39,012 nt of DNA from Bigelowiella natans CCMP2755 (lineage: Eukaryota > Cercozoa > Chlorarachniophyceae): assembly GCA_000320545.1 (NCBI GenBank), contig ADNK01003287.1, positions 1 to 39,012 of the forward strand, given 5' to 3'. This document shows, in pieces, positions 22,885-32,366 of this stretch (the stretch's first letter is position 1; every line of letters starts with the position of its first letter). The notes under the pieces are model-generated. The model worked only from the letters and a program-made list of their open reading frames with translations. It was not told the DNA's origin and ran no database searches. Made by a program: the position numbers and the translations under genes.

Positions 22885-23663
22885 GGAATAGGCGAAACTA
22901 ACATCTGAACATCCCTGCAAGAACGACCAAGACGATGATGATTATGATAACGATGATGATAACGGTGGTGGTGGGTTAAGTATTTAATATGGAAACCCAC
23001 TCATATTCTTCTATCAGCACTTGTGGGTTAAGTATTTAATATGGAAACCCACTCATATTCTCCTATCAGCACTTTTTCTTCTTTGCCGCTGCCTTGCTTA
23101 CAACCACAGCCTCCCATCTTAGGACCAGCAAGGTATAGACGACCGATCTCATAATTCTTGTCTTCTACCGGACATCTGCACACGCCAAAGTTGTAGCCTT
23201 CAGCCGTCGAACCTGCGATGATAACGGAGCCGATGGGCCAGACGTCATATGTGAGAAACCTCCAACGTGTATTGCAACCCAGATCAACCCTTGCAACGGT
23301 TGATAAAGGCTCCGATGTTTCCCCATTAAAGCATTCGTAGGAATTGCCATCTGCTGTGACCACCAGTCCTACATCGATTGGTTTTTGTGCTGCAAGACTG
23401 CACTCGCCTTCTTCTTCTTCTTCAGTGCAGGAGCCCGCTGCAGACTCGGATGACTCATACAATGCGCACACCGTCTTCTCCATTGCTATTGAATCGTCAC
23501 CAGAAACGCTGATTTGAAGGTCCCTCTGCCCGCCTGGGGCTTTTTCTCCAAACCCCCAACTGAGGCAGTTTCTGGCATTCGTCTGGAAGAAGAAGGAGGG
23601 GAAGATAACTGATAGCCACAGAACGAGAACCAAGTGTGAGGAGGAGGAGGAGGAGGAGGGCAT
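19662..23663 (-). CDS. Secreted phytanoyl-CoA dioxygenase-like (PhyH) Fe(II)/2OG enzyme
   Basis: Fourteen phase-consistent exons give about 483 residues: 23053-23663, 22903-22914, 22711-22810, 22505-22576, 22292-22345, 21540-21571, 21216-21294, 20974-21057, 20687-20739, 20466-20509, 20228-20283, 20024-20101, 19786-19914 and 19662-19709. The N-terminus has a Ser run then a hydrophobic signal peptide (LVLVLWLSVIFPSFFF), followed by a Cys-rich region of about 180 residues of unknown fold (CRCPVED, MGGCGCKQ). The C-terminal half is the PhyH double-stranded beta helix: HVDTFH gives the HxD iron ligands, GPLNFVRGSHRN is the conserved turn, DTSGFHARG gives the distal His, and GTIRHAMR supplies the Arg for 2-oxoglutarate. 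The first exon alone covers the signal peptide and Cys-rich part. The enzyme is probably secretory; the substrate is unknown. Confidence 0.82.
20104..20650. repeat. Microsatellites in PhyH introns (CA, GAT, ATC)
   Basis: Runs are (CA)n at about 20116-20152, interrupted (GAT)n at about 20290-20375 and (ATC)n at about 20600-20640. All lie in introns of the PhyH gene and explain the simple-sequence ORFs there. Confidence 0.85.
21373..21997. repeat. Microsatellites in PhyH introns (CA/TA, GAT, AAC, TA)
   Basis: Runs are (CA)n at 21373-21395 passing directly into (TA)n to about 21432, (GAT)n at 21498-21522, (AAC)n at 21717-21747 and (TA)n at 21955-21996. They occupy two long introns of the PhyH gene. 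Confidence 0.85.
22410..22512 (-). repeat. Tandem duplication across a splice donor (PhyH intron 4)
   Basis: Two adjacent near-identical copies (22410-22463 and 22464-22512) differ by a 5-bp insertion and one base. On the gene strand each copy includes the last bases of exon 4 (ACACCCAG) plus the GT donor and about 40 nt of intron. The segment between the two CAG|GT joints starts with GT and ends with AG, so it could itself be spliced out. Confidence 0.85.
22614..22628. repeat. G homopolymer tract
   Basis: A run of about 13-14 consecutive G on the + strand (C on the gene strand) inside a PhyH intron, flanked by purine-rich sequence. Confidence 0.8.
22832..22879. repeat. (GA)n microsatellite
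   Basis: About 24 GA units on +, that is (CT)n on the gene strand, directly upstream of the acceptor of PhyH exon 3. It could serve as a long polypyrimidine tract. Confidence 0.85.
22971..23074 (-). repeat. 52-bp tandem duplication across the exon 1 donor (PhyH)
   Basis: Units 22971-23022 and 23023-23074 are identical except for one base. On the gene strand each contains the end of coding exon 1 (IGEYE codons), the GA|GTGGGT donor and 30 nt of intron. Using the second donor would add codons ending in an in-frame TAA, so the first (upstream) donor is the likely functional one. Confidence 0.88.
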
Positions 23664-23872
23664 GCTGTCACCCGTGTGTGTTATTTATTAGATCGAGTGA
23701 TGATGACGTAGGAGTGGCGTGCGTGTCGGTTCGGGTCTGGTTGTTGTTGTTGTTGTTGTTGATGATGATGATGACGTACTACTACTATACTTTTATCAGA
23801 CATTTCTCTCCAGATGTTTTCCCGATACTCTATCAAATCTAATAAAATTCTGCTTGCTATCATTGATCGACC
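23664..23872. promoter_or_regulatory. Divergent promoter, PhyH / polyQ gene
   Basis: The 209-bp gap between the PhyH start (23663, -) and the proposed + start (23873). It contains (TTG)n and (GAT)n runs at about 23741-23772. No specific binding site is recognised. Confidence 0.5.
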
Positions 23873-25102
23873 ATGGAACTGTTTGACGTCCGAGAAAATA
23901 AATGGCATCGATGGACATGCGACTTCAAAATGCAGATGTCGCATGAGCGCAATCTACATATTTCATGTGAGAAAAAGTACTTTACGCATATAATCGAATA
24001 CTTTTTACTCTTGCGACAACCCATAAACGCGGATTGCATCTAAAACCCGGGAAGCAAACAGCTTCTCCCGACGGAAGGCCTCTTGCTCACTGATGACCGC
24101 CTGGTACAGCAGTACTGCAAGGTGGTGATACGGCTACTGCAGAGCAGGGCCTCATTCACGGTGGTGGTGGTGCGGAGGAAGAGGCATTATTCTCGATGCC
24201 TATTCATAACACCACGGTTTCTCGCCTTTGCTGCGGTTACCTGCGTCGTCTTCTTCTCTGTTGTCTGGAACAACGTGTCGAGTACTAGAAGGAGGACCAC
24301 GTCGTCAAAGAAAACTACCCACACCAGCTTTCAGTTCTGCCATGGTGTCTTGGGAAGGCCAGCAAAAAGGTATATTTATGAATGTATTGATCCTCGAAGT
24401 CATTCATTACAAATTAATGATAATGGCCGCCGTGTGGCCATTTGCTCGATTACACAACGCAGGGGGGCGCGGAAGAGCAAAGACACCGAGGTCTTGATGC
24501 TGCAACGTACGTATGATGACGGAAGTAGAATTTAAGAGATATGTACGACGAGTGTATCGGCAGCAAAGACAACTACTCTTGTTGTAATATTCTTCATCAT
24601 GATGTGAATTATTATTATAGGTAAACCAACTCGTGGTTTCAGGGCACTCGAGGAAGACGACGACCAAGAGGCAGAAACCAGGCTCTCCGGAAAAAAAATC
24701 AATCTTAACAAAATGATCTTCCTACAGAAGAAGAGTAAGAAGAACAAGAAGGCACACAGACATATGATGGGTAAGAAAGCTGATATGAATTCAAACGATG
24801 ACGACGATGAAAAAGGAGGAGAAGTACTCGACTTCGAGGTTAAGACATCTGATGCTCAGAGCCTTGTCGATTCACTAGAAGATCACGGATTAATCAAACT
24901 ACCAAGGAATATCTCGACAAGGCGTAATGATGTGAAAAAGAGCCTGGCTATTAGCACTTCACCTAAAATTGCAAACGCCATCTCTGTACTCTCCAGAGAT
25001 CTACAGGCTGGTGTATCTGTGAGCTCAGAAAGTGGGGATGAGGAACTGCTTGCCGACGACGAATTTCCGGTGACAATTGCTACTTCTCAAGTCTCATGCA
25101 AA

Positions 25103-25141
<39 letters not shown>

Positions 25142-25454
25142 TATTAAATGATGATATCCAGGTGATCCACGAGCTCTTTCTTCGTTTGGGAGACGAAACA
25201 TCTATGACCATTGCGAATGTAACTGAGGGAGGGGGTGAGCACTATTTTCGGCATCATCACACTTCCTCTTCGAATGGCGGTTGTGTCGTCTCTGAAGGCA
25301 TAATTGAGGATGCTGACGCTTATTACCACGATGAACGCGAAGATCTTCAGCAGCAAGGTTTATTCCAAGCATGGATGCGTAGCTTCACGTTTTCATCGCC
25401 TGAAGAAAAGCGGCGGCGAAAAAGAAGGCAGGGGTACCAGCAACGAGAGCCCAT

Positions 25455-25500
<46 letters not shown>

Positions 25501-25658
25501 GACGCTAGTAGTAGCGACTCTACAAGGCATACAGCTCCTCCTCCTCCTCCTCCTCCTCCTCAACTACCTTCCTACTCTGGTCCTCCTGTCGAAAAGAAGC
25601 GAAGGACAAGCAATTTTGTGGCCCGAACAATGGAGGGCTCTCTTGGAGATCACTGTCT

Positions 25659-25662
<4 letters not shown>
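23873..25662 (+). CDS. Uncharacterised polyQ/polyP protein
   Basis: Starts at ATG 23873 (MELFDVRENKWHRWTCDFKM) with a donor near 23976. Small exons follow at 24062-24121 and within 24122-24525, then 24621 or 24643-25090, and finally 25162-25662. The frame of the small middle exons is ambiguous, because two phase chains work equally well. The two large 3' exons are secure: they encode an acidic then Lys-rich stretch (KKSKKNKKAHRHMM), SLVDSLEDHGLIKLPRNIST, a linker with HELFLRLGDETSMTI, then Gln and Pro runs and a basic tail (PPVEKKRRTSNF). A (CA)n-bearing intron separates them. Basic clusters suggest a nuclear protein (inference). No family recognised. Confidence 0.55.
25458..25499 (+). repeat. 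CAG repeat encoding polyglutamine
   Basis: About 14 uninterrupted CAG codons in the last exon of the polyQ gene, followed after 40 nt by (CCT)n encoding a Pro run (about 25536-25559). The stop codon at 25660-25662 is the first unit of a (TAG)n run reaching about 25690. Confidence 0.9.
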
Positions 25663-25699
<37 letters not shown>

Positions 25700-25862
25700 G
25701 CTGGGACTAGCTTGTTATTCTATTTTTTGAGGTTATTCTCAAGCTGCTGCTTTCCACCCAATCTTGACCTTAAGAGTTTTTTAATTCAGCGGTCCTTCTC
25801 CTCTTCCTCCTGTTTACACTGAAATGGCAAACATAATGGATGATAAATACAACAGCATCCAT

Positions 25863-26024
25863 TTACGTACACTCAATAAGGAGCTCGCTAGCTCTAGGTA
25901 GTTGACGTGATACTACGAAGGAATTAGATAACTTTAATTTTAGATAGAATGTATAGCTGCATTCTTGATCGATAAGACTTGGTTGTGATTGCTTTTGCGC
26001 TTTCTTCTTACGGTGTTCAGGCAT
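25863..26024 (-). CDS. Possible small Lys-rich protein
   Basis: An ATG-initiated ORF of 53 codons starting MPEHRKKKAQKQSQPSLI. No homologue or domain is recognised and no intron is needed. If real, it would restore strict strand alternation between the polyQ gene and the next + gene. It may equally be chance. Confidence 0.2.
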   Translation of the reverse strand: MPEHRKKKAQKQSQPSLIDQECSYTFYLKLKLSNSFVVSRQLPRASELLIECT

Positions 26025-27032
26025 GGTGATGAATGAGGAAAGTGATATCATTGCTAACAGATCAGTTTTGGAACTGGTATTAGATATTCATACCAACACG
26101 TAACAGCATCATATCGAGAGCAGCTTAGTAGTCGGGGGACAGGAGGATATCATATTCGGTCGTTGGTTTTTTCCATGCACCGTCTGAAAATTAAATATAT
26201 GTTGAATTATCTGTTGTTTTCCCCGTCTGACGGTCCTCATTGGAAGTGATAAAGAAACACTGTTGTATCATCCATACCCATGAATTAATGCTACAACTGC
26301 AGCAGCCATCTCAATTGTTGTTATAGTCAAATATTACTAACATACACAACAACAACAAATACTACTACTACTACTACTGCTACTACTAATTCCATCATAC
26401 AGGGAAGTCCACAGGGCCTTGTCAGCATAGTAGCATCAAGGTATAGAGCTAGTGAAGAAGAAGAAGAAGAAGGGAAAAAAAATAGTAACAGCAGTAGTAG
26501 TAGTAGAAGAAGAAGAAGAAGAAGAAGAAGCACAGGTGTAATCTTATACTAATTTCTCTAAACTTAGCCACGCACATATTATTTATAAATGGTATAAGTC
26601 AATGAATACATTTCCAGTAAGTAGAGCACTAATATTAATACAAGATGAGTAAATTAAGCAGATGGTATTTAGCTGCTGCTTGGACATTGTGTGTTTTATT
26701 ATTAATATTAATAATATTAATATTATTATTATTATTATATTAGTGTATATAAATATTGGTGATTCTGTATGCTTCCGTTATGATTGCTTATGTAGACATG
26801 CCAAGGATGTGGCCATAACATCAACTTCGTTGAATGTAAGATGCCTTCATAATTTGAGCATGAAAAGCCTCGTTACAACTTGTCACTGTGTATACTACAT
26901 GATTGAAACTACCTAGAGGAATAATACTCAAAAATACAATCAGGATACGTCTTTGCTATTTGCTGCATCACAATGTCGGCACCAATGCCAGGTCGCCGGC
27001 CACACGAGGGCTAACGACGAAACTGTAAAGAG

Positions 27033-27172
27033 CATTTCAAAATTATGGATTTTTGTCTAAAATTCCAATGGCACAATATCGATGATTTTTGTAAAGAGAG
27101 AGCGGGGCTGTCACTTGGCAAAATCATCGATATTTTCCGTTGCAAGATATACCTCATAATTCCGAAATCATC
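27033..27172. repeat. Imperfect inverted repeat, MITE-like hairpin
   Basis: The inner arms AATATCGATGATTTT (27075-27089) and its exact complement AAAATCATCGATATT (27120-27134) enclose about 30 bp. The outer arms TTTCAAAATTATG and CATAATTCCGAAA pair imperfectly, making a hairpin of about 135-140 bp. No transposase and no clear target-site duplication were found. Confidence 0.6.
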
Positions 27173-27425
27173 ATTTAGAAAATTCCACTGATTTTGTAAG
27201 TAAATTACGGATTTAGTGCTTTAACACTACCACGTCGAATGACGCCTTGTCTGTAGCTAGATCAAAATGCTGCTTATTGTTATTACTATCTGATATATAT
27301 AATCATATCCAGAATAATAATAATAAACGGACAGTCACAGTAGCCTCAATCCAACCACAATATACTTCGACCTATCTAAATTCCTCCTTCGATGTTGTAG
27401 TGGTCTCAGAAGGGGTGGGTAGCGC

Positions 27426-27433
27426 TGACGTCA
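27426..27433. promoter_or_regulatory. CRE-type palindrome
   Basis: TGACGTCA is the full CREB/ATF bZIP palindrome and lies about 230 bp upstream of the first secure exon of the downstream + gene. An 8-bp match can arise by chance. Confidence 0.25.
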
Positions 27434-27658
27434 TCATCACATTTTCACATTATTGACAACAACCGCAACCACACATCTACATGAAACTACTACCGATTTA
27501 TTGCCGCTAAACCTCCCAACTACTTTTCACCTAAAGAATAATAATGTTAACATTTTATTTCGTGAAAGTTGTCAACGTTACTGGCCATCTGCATGGCATT
27601 TATGTGTTTAAAAAAAATACCGGCGTTTTATCTGTAAACATTTGGTGCGTCTGGATAG

Positions 27659-27908
27659 TCAGTTTTGAAGTGCAGCACGGATCCACCAAATGTCCTCCAC
27701 GAGCGAATAATGCCACATGGGTTTTAGCAATCACGCACAGATTATTGATGTGATGCTATCCCTCCTCCTCCTCCTCCTCCTCCTCCTCCCCCCTCTCCCC
27801 CTCAGCTTCATCCTCCGGAAGGTGTATATCTTGGAGGCAGTATACACAAAGAAGTCAAGGATTTGTCAAGAACCATTCTTCATCACATGCCAGTACGTAC
27901 CTATACTG

Positions 27909-27949
<41 letters not shown>

Positions 27950-28505
27950 ACAACGGTGTACATAACTTAACTTTGTTGCTCGGAATGAGAACGACAAAAG
28001 GAAGGGTGCTGCTCCGTGTTTTGCAGGCCAATGGAAGAGGCATCTTGTTGATGGTCTGTCGTGTTTTTCAGGCCAATGGAAGAGGCATCTTGTTGATGGT
28101 CTGTCCTATGCGTGCTAACTGGGGGCAGGTAGTAATTTTGGATGATTTATGGGTATACGCCTGTTTGCAGTATCAAAACATGCATTCATCTTGGTGATGA
28201 CTGAGTACCCCCCAATACCATTCTGCTTCTGCTGTCTCTAGTTGTTGGACATGTTGGCGTTCCCTGAAATTCTCACAGACGCCGAGGATATCAATGAGGA
28301 ATTTTCTACGGGGGTTAAGCATAGGTATGAATCTCATGGCTTCAATGCAACGGTGTCGGAATTGCTGTTGAGCTCTCAGGAAACGGAATATGCTGTAGCT
28401 GAGCCGTCGATAACGCGCCTCGTGCTGATTAATGCTGCTATCGATAAGAGATACTTAAAAACTAGTCGTCAAAAGAGCATACGTGCAGCTACGTTCAAAG
28501 CCTAA
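27659..28505 (+). CDS. Uncharacterised protein, 3' exons
   Basis: Secure exons: 27659-27720 (SFEVQHGSTKCPPRANNATW), 27806-27892 (starts LHPPEGVYLGGSIHKEVKDL), a 27-nt exon present twice (28027-28053 and 28072-28098, ANGRGILLM), 28129-28152 (VVILDDLW) and 28242-28505, which ends the protein (starts LLDMLAFPEILTDAEDINEE). Phases agree. Upstream exons are not resolved. The introns hold (CTC)n at about 27760-27788 and (TA)n at about 27911-27945. The stop codon is followed within about 10 bp by island 4. No family recognised. Confidence 0.55.
28016..28105 (+). repeat. 45-bp tandem duplication containing a whole 27-nt exon
   Basis: Units 28016-28060 and 28061-28105 differ at one base. Each contains a polypyrimidine/AG acceptor, the 27-nt exon and a GT donor. 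The spacer between the exon copies is 18 nt, begins GT and ends AG. If unspliced it reads in frame (VCRVFQ) with no stop. Confidence 0.9.
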
Positions 28506-28509
28506 CATG

Positions 28510-28885
28510 CAGGTACTAAATAGTCACATGAGCACTTTGAACATGAACATGCATGGCATGATGAGGAATCTGGCTGCTGTGTCAAACAACGCTTGCTATC
28601 TAGCATGCACCTCGCGTGTGACTACCCAATGTACGATGCACGTAACTAGTAAGAGCCCTGTACACTATGCTGCTACAGTTCAGGCATGTGCTTCAGAACA
28701 TGTGTGCTTCGATGCTGCACATCTAGATGTGTGCTGTGCAACTGTCTAGCTCTAGACTAGTAGAGCTGTGTATTATTGCATAAATTATAGTGCATTGCGG
28801 GCGTTCTCATGGATCACACCTGCTGCAGACAATGGAATATGTGTGCCAATGCGGCACGTGGGTGGGTGGGAACATGTCTAGATGT

Positions 28886-28935
<50 letters not shown>

Positions 28936-29450
28936 ATATGAGACGGATGTAATGAAATGTTTAAATTTTTTCAATGGTCATCCTAATGTAGCTGTGCAAT
29001 GCAGCGACTACAGCGCTTAAATTGTGTATAAGAGAGAGAGAACACGTGCGTAGTTGTGGAAGAACGTGTCTAGGTGTGATGCATGCGACCACACTAGCAC
29101 ACTAGCACACATGTTCGCACGCGCTAGAACGTGGCCATTGCTGAGGCTCTGTTCGCATGTGTTCTAAATCATTTGATGTGTCACGAGGCCCCGAACAATC
29201 GATCAGCGCACACGCTCTAGCGCTGCGTGTTGGCGTGTAGAGTGAACGTGCATTGTTGTGTGTGTCTAGGTGTCTAGCTAGGTGTGTGCGCCTAGCTAGC
29301 TAGAGCTGTCTGCTATGAAAACATGTTGTGGTCCAGTTAGCATGTGCTTGAAAATAAGCCACATGCTAGCATGCGTTCACGCAGCGCGTGCAGCTCGCAT
29401 CTAACTCGACGCGAAAACGATTCTACCTATTACATTTACTCATCGTTGAT
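28510..29450. other. CTAG/GCATGC-rich island 4, convergent gap
   Basis: Same class as islands 1-3, between the 3' ends of the + gene (28505) and the PH gene (-, 29746). It contains CTAG runs near 29273-29283 and 29294-29304, GCTAGCATGC near 29365-29375, ACACTAGCACACTAGC repeats near 29091-29106, and TGTCTAGGTG-type words. A (GT)n/(GA)n microsatellite covers about 28887-28933. Confidence 0.75.
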
Positions 29451-29745
29451 CCCATCTAGCCATGCTGTATTCATGTATATCGGTTGTAGTACACAAAGTT
29501 AATTTGCATCTTAAGATGGCACAGATTGGCATTTGTGTGGAATCATAATGTACTATTGTAGACTGACATGAGTCATCAGGAGCTCTTAAACGATGCATTT
29601 AAATAGGTTTGTTATTTGTGTTAATCCTACTACTACGTCGTCATCTTTAACATTCTCAGCCTCCCTGATATACACCTAAATGATTATAATATATTAAGTA
29701 TTATCTTCTCCATATTGCTCATCGATGAATTTTCGCTCCGTGATA
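29451..29745. other. 3' flank of the PH gene
   Basis: AT-rich non-coding sequence between island 4 and the PH gene stop codon. Nothing recognised. Confidence 0.5.
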
Positions 29746-31216
29746 TTAGACAATAACGGGTACCACCTTTAGCTTTTCGATCGTTTTCTTGCATGATTCC
29801 GCAAGCAAAGTCTCCATTTGTTCTGCTGTCACTCTTGAAGAGAAAGGAGTGATAGCAGCCTAACCATTGCAATAAATGATACGCTCAGATTTACCAAGAC
29901 ATGTACCTTTCGTTAAAGAATTACGACGATATTGCTCACCTCATCTAGAAAGCCTTCAAACTTAAGACATTCCAAGTCCACACTGCAATCATATTATGAT
30001 ATCAGTGTGCTTCCTATTATTTTGCAATAAGTATCATCATCATTAGCAATGTAGCGTCATTTTCACCTGCTTACATCATCGAGCTTTAATTGCACCTGGT
30101 ATAAATTATTTACCGATCAGTTCGGGATGAAAATGGACAATTCTGTAAATTACTACCTCAAATTTAGGATTTCTAAATGCACAGACTTTCCGGAAATAAT
30201 TGGCGAATATTGGAGCATAAGCTCCCAAATCAAAGTAAGATTGATACTGAGGTTAAGTGAGACCGGGGTTATAATTTCGTAAATGGAAGAAAGAGGAAAA
30301 TATTGTGTGCTTAGATATTCCACCTCCATATGCATAGCGAATTTTTGGAAACTTCCCTTGCTCCGCAATATTTTGGATGCTACCCGCAAGCCTTCGATAA
30401 GGTTCTGTTTGAAACATATCATCATAATTATCTTTAGTTGCTGATACCATAAGTGCACTTAATATAAATATGATTTACAATTGAAAATACTGAGGGAATG
30501 CACTCTGCTTTATCCACAATGATTTGTTTTACTACTTTCTGTACAGCTTTCATAGCATCGAGATTTTCTTTTGTTTCGGCTGGCTCGCCGCTAGCTTGAG
30601 GTCCGTTGTTGTAGTCTGCTTCCTTCGACTGATCAGGAATGGAAAAAATGAAATGAGGGATGCAACGTTTCGTGGGTCGGTAATTACTCTTAATCGCACG
30701 ATGCACAAACGTGTCGACAATGGGGTACACTAGCTAGCTAGTACATGCTGCATGACCCATTTCCACAACCGTAGTAGAGCATGTAAATGTTATGCACCAG
30801 TGCATGTCCTAGTGTAGTGTAGCACTATGCTCATGTATAACAAGACATGCGGGCTCTATTACCTCTGTCATCTCCATGAGTTGACGTATTGTGTTATACC
30901 ATTGCTGACAGTTCTCAGCAGTAGCAGCCTTTAAGTAATACTTTCGAGCATGATTGGTTTGAGAAATTATTATGCGCGTATTCTTCCCTCTTCTGGCTTC
31001 CATTGTAACATCGGCAATCGCATCTGCTCGTATGGATCCTAAGCAGAGGGTGGTGGTTTAGACTTTTTGTCCGAAGACAAAGATCAAATACTATGTTACT
31101 GATACTGGGTAGTTATTACCCTTAGGAGCAACGTCTCCAGGCGATACAAAGTATAGAAGCAGCGGTTTGGGTTTCAGCTGGACTTCAAAAAAGCGCTTTT
31201 GCCATGGGAATGGAAA
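29746..31216 (-). CDS. PH-domain protein
   Basis: Exons (5' to 3'): 31120-31216, 30863-31038, 30479-30628, 30324-30440 (boundaries uncertain), 30157-30246, 30067-30095, 29940-29982 and 29746-29859. The first two form a pleckstrin-homology domain: FPFPWQKRFFEVQL and LLLYFVSPGDVAP in the first strands, IRADAIADVTMEAR, KYYLKAATAENCQQWYNTIR with the invariant Trp in the C-terminal helix. The rest is a helical region I cannot place (ETKENLDAMKAVQKVVKQII, FDLGAYAPIFANYFRKVCAF) ending KTIEKLKVVPVIV. PH domains in general bind phosphoinositides or proteins at membranes. The N-terminal exons upstream of 31216 are not resolved; 31453-31700 may contribute. The tail is secure and the PH call is good. Confidence 0.65.
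30722..30858. other. Island-like patch inside a PH-gene intron
   Basis: Within the intron between the PH domain and the helical region lies a short patch with CTAGCTAGCTAG at 30730-30741, GCATG words and CTAGTGTAG repeats. It resembles the convergent-gap islands but is intragenic. Confidence 0.55.
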
Positions 31217-32366
31217 CTGCAACAAATGAGAATATCTGTCACTGCTTTTGGGCACGATGTTAACGGATACCACTTTGATACCTTGGGACTCTGCTTCTGC
31301 AGATACCCAGACATTGTCTCTAGTTTCTCAGACATGATCCTTTCGTTTGGTTTTCAAAATACAAAAGCATTCTGTAATTCAGATGTTCCAAAATGATACC
31401 TTAAATTGGCTAAGAATTACACCACTTTCACATGCCACACTTTCAACATTGGCTAACTATTCTGATGCTTTAGTAATTTCGTTGTAGTAGCTGAAACACT
31501 GCTTTCAGATGATTCGGCAGGCTGGGCCATCATCATCGGAAGACTTAAAAGGTTTCGGTCGCACGGGATCAAACGGAATTGAAAAGCGAGACCCGTGAAC
31601 AATTGTTTTGAAAAATGTCCATTACAAATATCACACCACTGAATCCGCAAAAGAAAACCAAGTAATGGTATGTGATAGCGAACTTCTACTGGTCTTACCA
31701 CCGGCTATGCAGGCTGGGGGGCGGAAATGTGTTGCTCTGAATCAGATGTTTTCAGGCAGTGAACTATTCGCTCCGGCTTCATATATCTTTCGAATTCATT
31801 CTGTTTATACCTTGCGTCTAAGTTTGAATCCAGAGTTCCACACAAATCAAGGGTCCAAATAAATATTGGCATTTAAGGTTGTGTATAACTTTGTTAGACG
31901 AATAGATTCAGATTACTATACAAATATTTGTTATAATTATTATTATAATAATACCCATATTTATATTCAAAAGTAACTATAATTTTACTTTTAGACATGA
32001 GTAAACGAATATCAGTTACTTAGAATGCATCTCTATAATCTCAAAAGGATGTGGAACTTCATTCACTTTCATACTTAAGTAACAACTCTGCAGATATTAT
32101 ATCATAAAAGAGATGAATATGACTAATTTTTAATAAACAATTGCCAAATATTTCGATGTAAAGCATTAAAAGGATAAAATTATTTGACATATATAAAGTA
32201 CAAATCTGAAAATATGCGAGCGAGTCGGCTCCAATGTGAAATGACAGTGGGTTCGGCCCTTGTCGCAGGAACGAACTGCGTACCACAAACGGTCGGCAGA
32301 CTACCACCTGAGCTAGCTGGTGAGAGGTTGGCAAGACTTCTGGAAAGAAAGGATTAAATTGGCTTT
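31217..32366. other. Unresolved stretch upstream of the PH domain
   Basis: Contains an open stretch on the minus strand at 31453-31700 (MMMAQPAESSESSVSATTT), possibly an N-terminal exon, then AT-rich non-coding sequence from about 31860 to 32220 and a pol III promoter-like segment at 32240-32330. No reliable gene model. Confidence 0.35.
32240..32330 (-). other. tRNA-like segment (A-box/B-box words), not a tRNA
   Basis: The minus strand carries TAGCTCAGGTGG, an A-box match, and about 45 nt later GTTCGTTCC in a 5-bp stem with a 7-nt loop (CGCAG...CTGCG), which is T-arm-like. No 7-bp acceptor stem, D stem or anticodon stem forms, and the T-loop A58 position is T. It could be a tRNA-derived SINE relic. 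Confidence 0.3.

Larger units (their letters stand above)
25663..27658. other. Poorly resolved stretch between two + genes
   Basis: About 2 kb with little clear coding signal. It holds (TAG)n at the start, (CTA)n near 26363-26390, (GAA)n/(TAG)n at 26457-26530, an AT-rich run near 26697-26740 and a hairpin element at 27033-27172. Short splice-flanked open stretches at about 26800-26836 and 27544-27590 might be exons of the downstream + gene. Confidence 0.4.

Noticed and set aside
26327-26533. Minus-strand Leu/Val/Ser homopolymer ORF
   Set aside because: Derived from (CTA)n and (GAA)n repeats.
32240-32330. Functional tRNA gene
   Set aside because: A-box and T-arm only. No acceptor, D or anticodon stems, and position 58 is not A.
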